NCBI GenBank assembly: GCA_024280875.1
Contig: JAJRPH010000015.1
Span: forward strand, 1 to 11,581
Source: Deltaproteobacteria bacterium
GTDB lineage: Bacteria; Desulfobacterota; Desulfobacteria; Desulfobacterales; Desulfosalsimonadaceae
Direction: 5' to 3'
Length of the DNA stretch: 11,581 bases
Position numbers and translations under genes: made by a program. A model generated the notes under the pieces. The model was not told the origin of the DNA. It was given only the letters and a program-made list of their open reading frames with translations, and made no database searches. Below, piece after piece: positions 1 to 6,686 of this stretch (positions are counted from its first letter, which is position 1; each line of letters begins with the position of its first letter).

Positions 1-1
1 C

Positions 2-163
2 AAGCCGAAGTCCTATCGGCCTTCGGTCATCGGATCGACACTGGTGGGGTCTTACGTCCTGTTGTCAGATAAACCACTGCCAGTTGCGGGCTCACGATAT
101 TTTTTTGATTTTATCTCTGAAACTCCTGAAAAAAGATCCAAATTCGAGGCGCGCAAATCCTGA
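2..163 (+). CDS. Possible C-terminal end of an unidentified protein (partial)
   Basis: A frame open from the left edge gives 53 codons before the TGA at 161-163. The last ten residues, KRSKFEARKS, are encoded by the left arm of the palindromic repeat, so if the gene is real its tail is supplied by the repeat. The middle (IGSTLVGSYVLL) is mildly hydrophobic. I recognise no family. Another forward frame (3-164) is also open over the same stretch, so the open frame alone is weak evidence. It could equally be non-coding. Confidence 0.25.
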   Translation, partial: KPKSYRPSVIGSTLVGSYVLLSDKPLPVAGSRYFFDFISETPEKRSKFEARKS

Positions 164-244
164 GTGATGATTTGTACTTAGCGTACCATGAAGAAACGAA
201 GGATGTAGCGCAACAAAGAATTTGGACTTTTTACGAAGCCATCA
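126..244 (+). repeat. Imperfect palindromic repeat element (MITE/REP-like), copy 1
   Basis: The outer arms are inverted copies of one another. The left arm (about 128-160, with the core TCCAAATTC) matches the reverse complement of the right arm (about 200-240), which also carries the TCCAAATTC core after a run of A. The centre lies near position 180 between two GTAC tetramers at 174-177 and 183-186. Positions 160-244 recur in inverted orientation at the right end of the window (11497-11581) with 83 of 85 bases identical. This indicates a dispersed, non-autonomous repeat with no coding capacity. The left boundary is approximate. Confidence 0.75.
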
Positions 245-340
245 TTATTTCATTTCAATATATTTAAAAAAACAAGTGCCCGGATAGAATATTTCAGATT
301 TTGAAAAATATGTGGTTTAATACAATGGATGAGGCGGATC

Positions 341-685
341 ATGAATGATGTAAACAACCGGGAATCTACTCGTAAAAAAGTTTGGCAGGATACTGAAGCG
401 ACAATAAAAGTGAATGATCCGTTCAGCTCCGGCTCTCGAAAGACCATGACCATTAATGGGATTGTCGATAATCTCAGCACAGGCGGCATGTTTTTAAAAA
501 CAGAAGAGTCCGTTCCGGTGTCATCAAAAGCAGAAATAATAATTAAATTTGACCCTGCTTCCAGTTCATCCGATCTTTCTGTAAAAGCATACGGAACAAT
601 CGTTAATGCGGCTGAAAATGGCGTGGGCATTAAATTTACATCAATTGACATGCGGAACTACAGCGGTGTATCATCAAAAAAATGA
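341..685 (+). CDS. PilZ domain protein (c-di-GMP receptor)
   Basis: A 114-residue single-domain PilZ protein. It carries the two c-di-GMP-binding signatures: RxxxR as R7-E-S-T-R11 near the N-terminus, and (D/N)xSxxG as N44-L-S46-T-G-G49. A beta-rich body follows and ends in FTSIDMR. PilZ proteins bind cyclic di-GMP and usually act as adaptors for motility, adhesion or exopolysaccharide output, in the cytosol here because no signal peptide or membrane segment is seen. I chose ATG 341 over ATG 329 because GAGG at 331-334 sits 6 nt upstream of it, while 329 has no Shine-Dalgarno site. The target is unknown and the neighbours do not reveal it. The gene lies about 97 bp after the palindromic repeat. 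Confidence 0.85.
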   Translation: MNDVNNRESTRKKVWQDTEATIKVNDPFSSGSRKTMTINGIVDNLSTGGMFLKTEESVPVSSKAEIIIKFDPASSSSDLSVKAYGTIVNAAENGVGIKFTSIDMRNYSGVSSKK

Positions 686-729
686 ACAAAAGATCATAAT
701 TCAGTGATTCCCTCTATCCCGCAGAAGGC

Positions 730-1020
730 ATGAAACCGGAATTGACACCTGATATCTTTATTGATATGAATGGCCGGACTGATGTTGCGTTGAACGGGAA
801 AGAGGATTATGAAACAAAAAATTTGCTGCGGTTCACGGGCCTGGAGGCAACCTGTCAGCAGGTGTCAGGGATTGATGATCTTGATCATTGTATTAAGTGT
901 CAGAACATACTGCCGGGTGTTGAAAAATGGTTCGGATATGCGGGCATCAAGGGCAATATAGATAATAAACCCCAGAAAGGATGGGCTTTTTTCAGCCCAG
1001 TTGGCATCAAAGAAAAATAA
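730..1020 (+). CDS. Small hypothetical protein with a CxxC motif
   Basis: A 96-codon frame that I do not recognise. It holds three cysteines, two of them as C-I-K-C around residues 54-57 in a DHCIKCQN context, which could bind zinc or iron-sulfur if paired with a partner, though no second CxxC is present. There is no signal peptide or membrane helix. No usable alternative start lies upstream, because a TAA at 697-699 closes the frame and no ATG, GTG or TTG follows it before 730. The AAGG at 725-728 is only 1 nt from the ATG, which is too close for good initiation. ATG 766 is an in-frame alternative without a clear ribosome binding site. The frame is co-directional with and 44 bp before the MetE-like gene. 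It may be a real small gene or a relic. Confidence 0.5.
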   Translation: MKPELTPDIFIDMNGRTDVALNGKEDYETKNLLRFTGLEATCQQVSGIDDLDHCIKCQNILPGVEKWFGYAGIKGNIDNKPQKGWAFFSPVGIKEK

Positions 1021-1064
1021 ATATATCATTATAAAATCAAGAGTATAAAAAGGATACCGTCTTC

Positions 1065-2141
1065 ATGAAAATCGATTTTAAGCCCTGCGGTTTGCCGGCC
1101 TGGATCGGCAGTCTGCCTCTGGAAGACCATGGCAAAGCCGTCCAAATGATGATGGAATATACACCGGATATCCCTTTATGGATTCAGCTGCCCCATTTTA
1201 AGTCAGAGGGGATGATCGCGCAGTTTTTGCCGGGCATGCCAGGGCTTCGGATTGAAGAAGACCGGAAATTCATTCAAACAAATGATGATGCGTTTGATCA
1301 GGAAATCCTGTCATTTTTTGAAGAGTACATGGGCATCATGGAGGATGAATCGCAACTGGCCCGCTCACGGTTTGCGCTGACCCGTGATGCGGCCCCCGGT
1401 TTTTTTGAGTTCATAAAAATCCTGGATGTTCTTGAGAAACCGCCGGTCGGTATTAAGGGGCAGATTACCGGCCCGTTTACTTTTTTAACCGGTGTGGTGG
1501 ACCAGGATGGGAAAGCCATATTCTATGATGATCAACTGCGGGATGCAGCAATTAAGTGTATTGCGTTAAAAGCCCGCTGGCAGGTGAAGCAGCTAAAAGA
1601 ATACGGGGTTCCGGTGATTATATTTTTAGATGAACCCGGCCTGACCGGTTTCGGATCATCGGCGTTTATCAGCGTGTCCCGGCAGGATGTCGAGGCCTGT
1701 CTGGAAGAGGTGATTGCGGCCATTCATGAAGAAGGTGCTTTGGCCGGCGTTCATGTGTGCGCTAATGCCGAATGGCCGGTAATTCTGGATTCATCGGCCG
1801 ACATTGTCAGTTTTGACGCGTATTCGTTTTTTGATAAATTTATACTGTATCCTGACCAGATTAAAAGATTTATTGAAAAAGGCGGTCTTATTGCATGGGG
1901 AATAGTACCCACCGGAGATATCTCGTCTGTGGAAAAAGAAAGTGTTGAATCCTTGGCAATGCTCTGGGAAAATGAAGTCCTCCAGATGGAAGCAATAGGT
2001 ATTGACCGCTCAAGGATTATCGAACAGTCGCTGATTACACCGAGTTGCGGAACGGGTTCCTTGCCGCTTGATATTGCAAAAAAAGTGATTCATATGACAC
2101 GTGAACTATCTGTAAAAATAAGAGAATCGTCAGGTGTATAG
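1065..2141 (+). CDS. MetE/UROD-like stand-alone methyltransferase core protein
   Basis: A 358-residue protein resembling the C-terminal (catalytic) barrel of cobalamin-independent methionine synthase and the related UROD-fold methyltransferases, without MetE's folate-binding N-terminal half. The zinc-site pattern is visible: H230-V-C232 (HVCANAEW) and C328 (ITPSCGTGSL) correspond to His641, Cys643 and Cys726 of E. coli MetE. The position matching the fourth ligand, Glu665, appears to be D251 in IVSFDAY. The GQITGPFTF and FLDEPGL segments are also typical of the fold. Family knowledge: short core-MetE proteins in anaerobes transfer methyl groups to thiols, in some cases from methyl-corrinoid proteins. 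The substrate here is not known. AAGGA at 1051-1055 precedes the ATG by about 9 nt. No corrinoid protein or methyltransferase partner is adjacent. Confidence 0.7.
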   Translation: MKIDFKPCGLPAWIGSLPLEDHGKAVQMMMEYTPDIPLWIQLPHFKSEGMIAQFLPGMPGLRIEEDRKFIQTNDDAFDQEILSFFEEYMGIMEDESQLARSRFALTRDAAPGFFEFIKILDVLEKPPVGIKGQITGPFTFLTGVVDQDGKAIFYDDQLRDAAIKCIALKARWQVKQLKEYGVPVIIFLDEPGLTGFGSSAFISVSRQDVEACLEEVIAAIHEEGALAGVHVCANAEWPVILDSSADIVSFDAYSFFDKFILYPDQIKRFIEKGGLIAWGIVPTGDISSVEKESVESLAMLWENEVLQMEAIGIDRSRIIEQSLITPSCGTGSLPLDIAKKVIHMTRELSVKIRESSGV

Positions 2142-2249
2142 GTAGAAGACTGAAGTAAAAGATATTTGTTTCAAACAAAAATGATATTTTTTTAATTCGA
2201 ATTCTTATACATCTGAGTAGTTATAAATTAAATAAATATAGGTAAACTT

Positions 2250-3104
2250 ATGTCAAAAAAAGATCAGGAAAAAGGCTTTAAAGGAGCCAATAAGTATATT
2301 TTAGATGACGAGCTGGCAAAAATCGTCAATATTACAATGGAACTGGAAATGCCGCTCCTTTTGAAAGGAGAGCCAGGGACCGGCAAAACCATGCTGGCCC
2401 ATGCTATTGCGGAATCCTTGCGTATGCCGCTGATTTCGTTAAATGTTAAATCAAGTATGAAGCTGGTGGAAGCGTTGTATCAGTATGACACTCTGACCCG
2501 ATTAAACGACAGCCGGTTCGGTGATTCTACAAGAGATGCCAGTCGCATTGAAGACTATATTAAAATGGGAAAGATCGGCCAGGCGTTTACAGCAGAGCAG
2601 CGAACGGTTCTGTTGATCGATGAGATAGATAAAGCGGACACTGATTTTCAGGATGATATGCTAGATGTGCTGGATCAGATGGAATTTGATATCATTGAAA
2701 TTGATAAAACAATTCAAGCAGTCCATCGGCCGGTGTTCATTATCACCTCAAATGCAAAAAAAGATCTGTCGGACCCGTTTTTGGGCCGGTGCAATTTTCA
2801 TCATATCGCGTTTCCGGATCCCAAAATGATGCGGAAAATTATCAATGTTCATTTTCCGAACCTGACACCGGAACTGATGGAAAATTCAATTGCCACATTT
2901 TATCGATTGCGGGAAATCGATGCTGTGGAAAAGAAACCGGCCACCCGTGAGCTGATTAACTGGATCCGGGCGCTGGATGCGGATCCGGATTTTAAGGCAA
3001 AACAGCTGGCAAAAGGGGTTATTCCCTTTTTGGGGATATTGTTTAAAAAAAGTCAGGATTATGTTACAGCCAACAACCTGACCAATCGCCATAAGCTTTT
3101 TTGA
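2250..3104 (+). CDS. MoxR-family AAA+ ATPase
   Basis: A 284-residue AAA+ ATPase. Walker A is G40-E-P-G-T-G-K46-T47, Walker B is VLLIDE at 120-125, the sensor-1 asparagine is N169 in IITSNAKKDL, and the likely arginine finger is R181 in FLGRC. MoxR ATPases work with VWA-domain partners as chaperone-like modules for cofactor or metal insertion and complex assembly, for example CoxD with CoxE in CO dehydrogenase maturation. The following gene encodes exactly such a VWA partner and starts 1 nt after this stop, so the two are almost certainly co-translated and act together. AGG at 2240-2242 lies 7 nt before the ATG. The client complex is not visible in the window. Confidence 0.88.
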   Translation: MSKKDQEKGFKGANKYILDDELAKIVNITMELEMPLLLKGEPGTGKTMLAHAIAESLRMPLISLNVKSSMKLVEALYQYDTLTRLNDSRFGDSTRDASRIEDYIKMGKIGQAFTAEQRTVLLIDEIDKADTDFQDDMLDVLDQMEFDIIEIDKTIQAVHRPVFIITSNAKKDLSDPFLGRCNFHHIAFPDPKMMRKIINVHFPNLTPELMENSIATFYRLREIDAVEKKPATRELINWIRALDADPDFKAKQLAKGVIPFLGILFKKSQDYVTANNLTNRHKLF

Positions 3105-3105
3105 T

Positions 3106-4296
3106 ATGTTTATTGAATTTTTTTATAAATTAAAAGAAGCAGGTATCCCGGTTTCGCCCACATCCTTTTTGACCCTTCAAAAAGCGCTGTCCAAGGGTCT
3201 GATTCAGTCGCTTGGGGATTTTTACACGGCAACCCGGGCCATTCTGGTGAAAAGCGAGCGGTATTTTGATCTTTATGACCAGATATTTGCCCATTATTTT
3301 GAAGGCGCGGAAATGCCGGATATTGAGGGAGTCGAACTGGACGGCATCGCCAAAGCCCTGCTGGAAGAATGGTTGAAAAATCCCAGGCAAATCGCTGATG
3401 CGCTCGGTATTGATGAATCAGTATTAAAGAATCTCTCCCCGGAAGAACTGCTGGATTACTTTAAAGAGCGGTTAAAAGACCAGACCGAACGGCATGACGG
3501 CGGAAATAAGTGGATCGGCACCGGCGGGACTTCCCCGGTCGGGCATTCCGGCTATCATCCGGAAGGATTGAGGGTGGGGGGATCATCCAGGAATAAATCA
3601 GCGCTCAAAGTGGCAAATGAGCGGCGTTATAAAGACTATTCCCGATCCGGTCCGTTGACCCAGGCAATGATGGGGGAGGCTTTAAAACAACTCAGAAATA
3701 TGATACCATCCGGCCCGAGAGACCAGGTCAATATTGATGCCAGTATCTATCAAACCATGAAAAATGCCGGTGAAATAGAGATTATATTTGACCGGGGTTT
3801 GAAAGACCGTCTCAAAATCATACTGGCGATTGATAACGGGGGGTGGTCTATGGACCCCTATGTTCAGGTGGTTCAGACATTATTTGATTATGCCAGGTCT
3901 CAATTCAAGGACTTGAAAACATATTATTTTCATAATACGATTTATGATACGGTCTGGGAAGATCCCTCACGGTACAAAAAACCGAAACGGGTAGACCTCT
4001 TTGCCCGAAAAGACCCGGATACCCGCTTGGTTCTGATAGGTGATGCCAGTATGGCGCCTTATGAACTTATGGCCAGGGACGGGTCAATTTATGTTCATGA
4101 ACGAAGCGGAATGAGTAGCATCGAACGGTTAAAGTTTCTTGCAGATACTTTCCCGCATAATGTCTGGTTGAATCCGGTTTCAGAGCGGATGTGGGCGTAT
4201 ACTCGATCGATTAACGCGATCAGCCAGATTTTCCCCATGTTTGAACTGTCTATTGATGGCCTGGAACAAGCGGTCACCCACTTGATGGCCGCTTAA
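3106..4296 (+). CDS. CoxE-like VWA domain protein, MoxR partner
   Basis: A 396-residue cytosolic protein of the VWA-containing CoxE-like family. The N-terminal half is helical and charged. A Gly-rich linker with GTGGTSPVGHSGYHPEG (about residues 141-157) precedes the KVANERRYKDY segment, which I associate with this family. The VWA domain spans roughly residues 230-396. Its MIDAS-like loop reads D243-N-G-G-W-S248-M rather than the classic DxSxS, so metal binding may differ. A second VWA-like stretch, LVLIGDASMAPYE, follows. The start overlaps the reading-through zone of the MoxR gene (TGA-T-ATG) with no clear Shine-Dalgarno site, which implies translational coupling. The pair probably remodels or metallates an oxidoreductase or envelope complex; the client is unknown. 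Confidence 0.82.
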   Translation: MFIEFFYKLKEAGIPVSPTSFLTLQKALSKGLIQSLGDFYTATRAILVKSERYFDLYDQIFAHYFEGAEMPDIEGVELDGIAKALLEEWLKNPRQIADALGIDESVLKNLSPEELLDYFKERLKDQTERHDGGNKWIGTGGTSPVGHSGYHPEGLRVGGSSRNKSALKVANERRYKDYSRSGPLTQAMMGEALKQLRNMIPSGPRDQVNIDASIYQTMKNAGEIEIIFDRGLKDRLKIILAIDNGGWSMDPYVQVVQTLFDYARSQFKDLKTYYFHNTIYDTVWEDPSRYKKPKRVDLFARKDPDTRLVLIGDASMAPYELMARDGSIYVHERSGMSSIERLKFLADTFPHNVWLNPVSERMWAYTRSINAISQIFPMFELSIDGLEQAVTHLMAA

Positions 4297-4320
4297 CACT
4301 CTAAGATTGAGGTAAAAAGT

Positions 4321-4800
4321 ATGAATAACTGGCTACGAAGAAACCATCGGAAATTAAAAGTTATAATGTTTGTTTCCGTATTCTTTTTTGTTTTGTTTTC
4401 ATTTAGTGATGTATTTGCCCGGAAACTGGCAGTAAATTCATCGGTTGCGAACGTCCGGTCCGGTCCGGGAACCAGTTACGAAGTGTTGTGGCAGGTGGAA
4501 AAATATACGCCCATGCTTGTTCTGGATAAGGACAAATCCGGAAAGTGGTATTATATCAAGGATTATGAAGGGACCATCGGGTGGATCAATAAAGATTTGA
4601 TGGTAAAAATTGATACGGTGATCACAAAACCAAGAGATGAACGATGTAATATCCGATCCGGGCCCGGCACTAACAATGACATAATTTTTAAGGCCATTAA
4701 AGGGGTTCCGTTTAAGGTGCTGGAGCGAAAAGGAAACTGGATTCATATTCAACATGCCGATGGCGATGATGGCTGGATTCACAAGAACCTGGTTTGGTAG
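4321..4800 (+). CDS. Exported protein with two SH3b (bacterial SH3) domains
   Basis: A 159-residue protein. A basic N-terminus (NNWLRRNHRKLK) and a hydrophobic core form a signal peptide, with likely signal peptidase I cleavage after A33 (DVFA-RK). Two SH3b domains follow, about residues 35-97 and 100-159. Each has the hallmark NVRSGPGT or NIRSGPGT turn and ends in a GWI-K-L strand (GTIGWINKDL and GDDGWIHKNL). SH3b domains bind cell-wall peptides or glycans, or act as protein-binding modules in the periplasm. No catalytic domain is attached, so this is a binding protein. GAGG at 4309-4312 lies 8 nt before the ATG. It starts 24 nt after the VWA gene, probably in the same operon. Confidence 0.85.
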   Translation: MNNWLRRNHRKLKVIMFVSVFFFVLFSFSDVFARKLAVNSSVANVRSGPGTSYEVLWQVEKYTPMLVLDKDKSGKWYYIKDYEGTIGWINKDLMVKIDTVITKPRDERCNIRSGPGTNNDIIFKAIKGVPFKVLERKGNWIHIQHADGDDGWIHKNLVW

Positions 4801-4810
4801 AGGAAGAAGG

Positions 4811-4885
4811 ATGAAGGTGGAAGAATCAGCAATTAGTAACGGTCCGGGGACGGAACACGGCATATCGGTAAACAGGCATGGCTAA
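4811..4885 (+). CDS. Possible 24-residue leader peptide
   Basis: A tiny frame (begins MKVEES, ends NRHG) starts directly after a purine-rich AGGAAGAAGG stretch at 4801-4810, a good ribosome binding site. Its TAA (4883-4885) falls at the edge of the AAAGGA ribosome binding site of the next gene. This arrangement suits translational coupling to the PfkB kinase. Length alone gives no support for a functional peptide, so this is a suggestion only. Confidence 0.25.
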   Translation: MKVEESAISNGPGTEHGISVNRHG

Positions 4886-4895
4886 AAGGAAAAAA

Positions 4896-5888
4896 ATGGG
4901 CGAATTGAAAATTCCTGAGAATCGAAAAATAGTGGTCGGCGTCGGTTCCGCGTTGATGGACCTGCTGGCGATGGAACCGGACGAATTTATGGCTCGGTTG
5001 GGGGTTGAAAAAGGTGGGATGAATCTGGTGGATCAAGCCTATATTGATGACCTGGTCGCTCAGACAACCTCGCCGCCGTCACTTGTTTCCGGCGGTTCTG
5101 CTTGTAACACTGCGCTCGGCGTCGCAAAACTGGGTGGAAGCGGTCGGTTTGTGGGGAAGATGGGAAATGATGAATTGGGGGAATCCTTTAAACTGGATTT
5201 AAAGAATAATTCGGTGGACCCGGTTCTTTTTAATTCAAAAACACCCACTGGACGGGTTCTTTCCGTGATTACACCGGATGCCCAGCGTTCCATGTTTACC
5301 TATCTGGGCGCGTCCGCCGAAATGCATCCGGATGAAATATCTTTGGATTGTTTTAAGGATGCGGCCATTGTTCATGTGGAAGGATATCTGTTGTTCAACC
5401 GGGACTTGATGATGGCTGTATTGAAATCAGCCAGGGAAAACGGCTCGCTGATCAGCCTGGACCTGGCCAGTTTCAATGTGGTGGAAGCGTCCATGGATAT
5501 TTTAGAAAATATTATCAGAGATTATGTTGATATTTTAATTGCAAATGAGGATGAAGCCAAGGCATACTGCGGTCGAGGAAATGAAGCAGATACTGTGACG
5601 GCATTGTCTGAAAATGTTGATGTAGCGGTTCTTAAGCTTGGCCCTAAGGGCAGTCTTATCGCCCACCAGGGGCAGGTGTTTACCATTTCCCCAATGGGGT
5701 CCGGTGAAGCGGTAGATACAACAGGAGCCGGGGACCTTTGGGCGTCCGGGTTTTTATTTGGAATGGTCAATGGGTATTCGTTTGAAAAAAGCGGTCAGCT
5801 GGCGTCTGCCTGCGGGTATGAAGTTTGCCAGGTGATTGGGGCAAAAATTCCAGAAGACGGATGGACCCGAATTAGGCAGCTTTTATAA
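4896..5888 (+). CDS. PfkB-family carbohydrate/nucleoside kinase (adenosine kinase-like)
   Basis: A 330-residue ribokinase-fold kinase that transfers the ATP gamma-phosphate to a sugar or nucleoside hydroxyl. The N-terminal substrate-binding signature GGSACNTA is at residues 66-73, followed by the ALGVAKLGG helix and GKMGNDELG. The C-terminal PfkB signature D274-T-T-G-A-G-D280 contains the catalytic aspartate (D280) and anion hole, but continues LWASGF where AFxxGF is usual. The ANEDEAKAYCG segment is typical of the family. The general look matches adenosine kinase-like members, but substrate cannot be read from sequence. I prefer ATG 4896, which has AAAGGA at 4885-4890 with 5 nt spacing, over ATG 4878, whose AGG is only 1 nt away; that start would add six residues. 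Confidence 0.85.
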   Translation: MGELKIPENRKIVVGVGSALMDLLAMEPDEFMARLGVEKGGMNLVDQAYIDDLVAQTTSPPSLVSGGSACNTALGVAKLGGSGRFVGKMGNDELGESFKLDLKNNSVDPVLFNSKTPTGRVLSVITPDAQRSMFTYLGASAEMHPDEISLDCFKDAAIVHVEGYLLFNRDLMMAVLKSARENGSLISLDLASFNVVEASMDILENIIRDYVDILIANEDEAKAYCGRGNEADTVTALSENVDVAVLKLGPKGSLIAHQGQVFTISPMGSGEAVDTTGAGDLWASGFLFGMVNGYSFEKSGQLASACGYEVCQVIGAKIPEDGWTRIRQLL

Positions 5889-5922
5889 TGAGACCTTGTT
5901 TTTTTTAAAAATTAACTATTGT

Positions 5923-5960
5923 CCTTCCAGAAATTTGGCATAATAGCCATTTTGGGAAGG
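5923..5960 (+). promoter_or_regulatory. Imperfect hairpin upstream of the TPR gene
   Basis: CCTTCC (5923-5928) pairs with GGAAGG (5955-5960), and inner blocks AAA..GGC and GCC..TTT extend the stem around a loop near ATAATA. No U-run follows, so it is a poor intrinsic terminator for the kinase gene. It sits about 30 nt before the next start codon and may be a 5' UTR structure or processing site. Function is unknown. Confidence 0.35.
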
Positions 5961-5989
5961 GGAATAACGACTGAGATGGAGACAATTTA

Positions 5990-6670
5990 ATGAGTGAAGA
6001 AAAATCCCGTAAAGAGCTTCTTGAAGAACCGGATCCGTTTTTAGTGTTTGTCGGCCAGGCGACAGAGTTTATAAAAAAATATCAGAATCAAATTATTGCT
6101 TCGGTTGGCGTTGTTGTTGCCGTGGCCATCGTGATAACCGGTGTCCTCTATTACAATAATCAATCTGAAAACCGTTCAGCCATGATGCTCGGCAAAGCTA
6201 TTGCAAAATACAATGCAATAAAAAAGGATGAATCTGCTTTTATCGCGTATGAAAATGTGAAGAAAGATTACAAAAACATTGCGGAAAAATACGGGTCAAC
6301 CGGTGCCGGCAAAGTCGCCCTTATGCAGTATGCGGATGTATGCTATCTGACCAAAAACTACGATGAGGCCATCAAGATATACAATAAGGCGCTGGTGGCT
6401 CTGGGTGAAACAGAGTTTAAGACCATGATTTTAAGCGGACTGGCATATTCCTATGAAGGAAAAGAAGATTATGAACAGGCGGCAAAGTACTTCGATATGA
6501 TTGCGTCCGATGCTGCCGCCGTGATGAAAGATCAGGCGCTTTTTAATCTTGGCCGGATGTATGGGAAACTGCAAAAATCGGAGCTGGAAAAAGCGGCGTT
6601 CAGCCGGCTTGTTTCCGAATATCCGAATTCCATGTATTTTGATTTGGCCAATGAGAAAGTTGCCGGTTAA
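5990..6670 (+). CDS. Membrane-anchored TPR protein (YfgM-like)
   Basis: A 226-residue protein with a cytosolic N-terminus of about 34 residues, one membrane segment at about 35-55 (IIASVGVVVAVAIVITGVLYY) and an extracytoplasmic tail of tetratricopeptide repeats. The repeats are seen as YADVCYLTKNYDEAIKIYNKAL, LAYSYEGKEDYEQAAKYFDMI and LFNLGRMYGKLQKSELEKAAF, between about residues 100 and 222. The architecture matches the YfgM-like family, whose E. coli member is an ancillary subunit of the SecYEG translocon acting with periplasmic chaperones; that role here is inference. GGAG at 5978-5981 lies 8 nt before the ATG. It is followed closely by recD2. Confidence 0.75.
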   Translation: MSEEKSRKELLEEPDPFLVFVGQATEFIKKYQNQIIASVGVVVAVAIVITGVLYYNNQSENRSAMMLGKAIAKYNAIKKDESAFIAYENVKKDYKNIAEKYGSTGAGKVALMQYADVCYLTKNYDEAIKIYNKALVALGETEFKTMILSGLAYSYEGKEDYEQAAKYFDMIASDAAAVMKDQALFNLGRMYGKLQKSELEKAAFSRLVSEYPNSMYFDLANEKVAG

Positions 6671-6686
6671 ACCTGAGCTTCTTTTT

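Noticed and set aside
250..651. Minus-strand 133-codon frame opposite PilZ
   Set aside because: It overlaps the PilZ gene, which has clear motifs, and shows no family resemblance.
982..999. Hairpin TGGGCT/AGCCCA as a terminator
   Set aside because: It lies inside a reading frame and is not followed by a T-run; the T-run is in the loop.
6549..6686. N-terminal extension of RecD2
   Set aside because: It overlaps the TPR gene in another frame, gives Cys/Trp/Arg-rich sequence unlike the family, and the RecD2 family begins at the LTGxIERITY segment.
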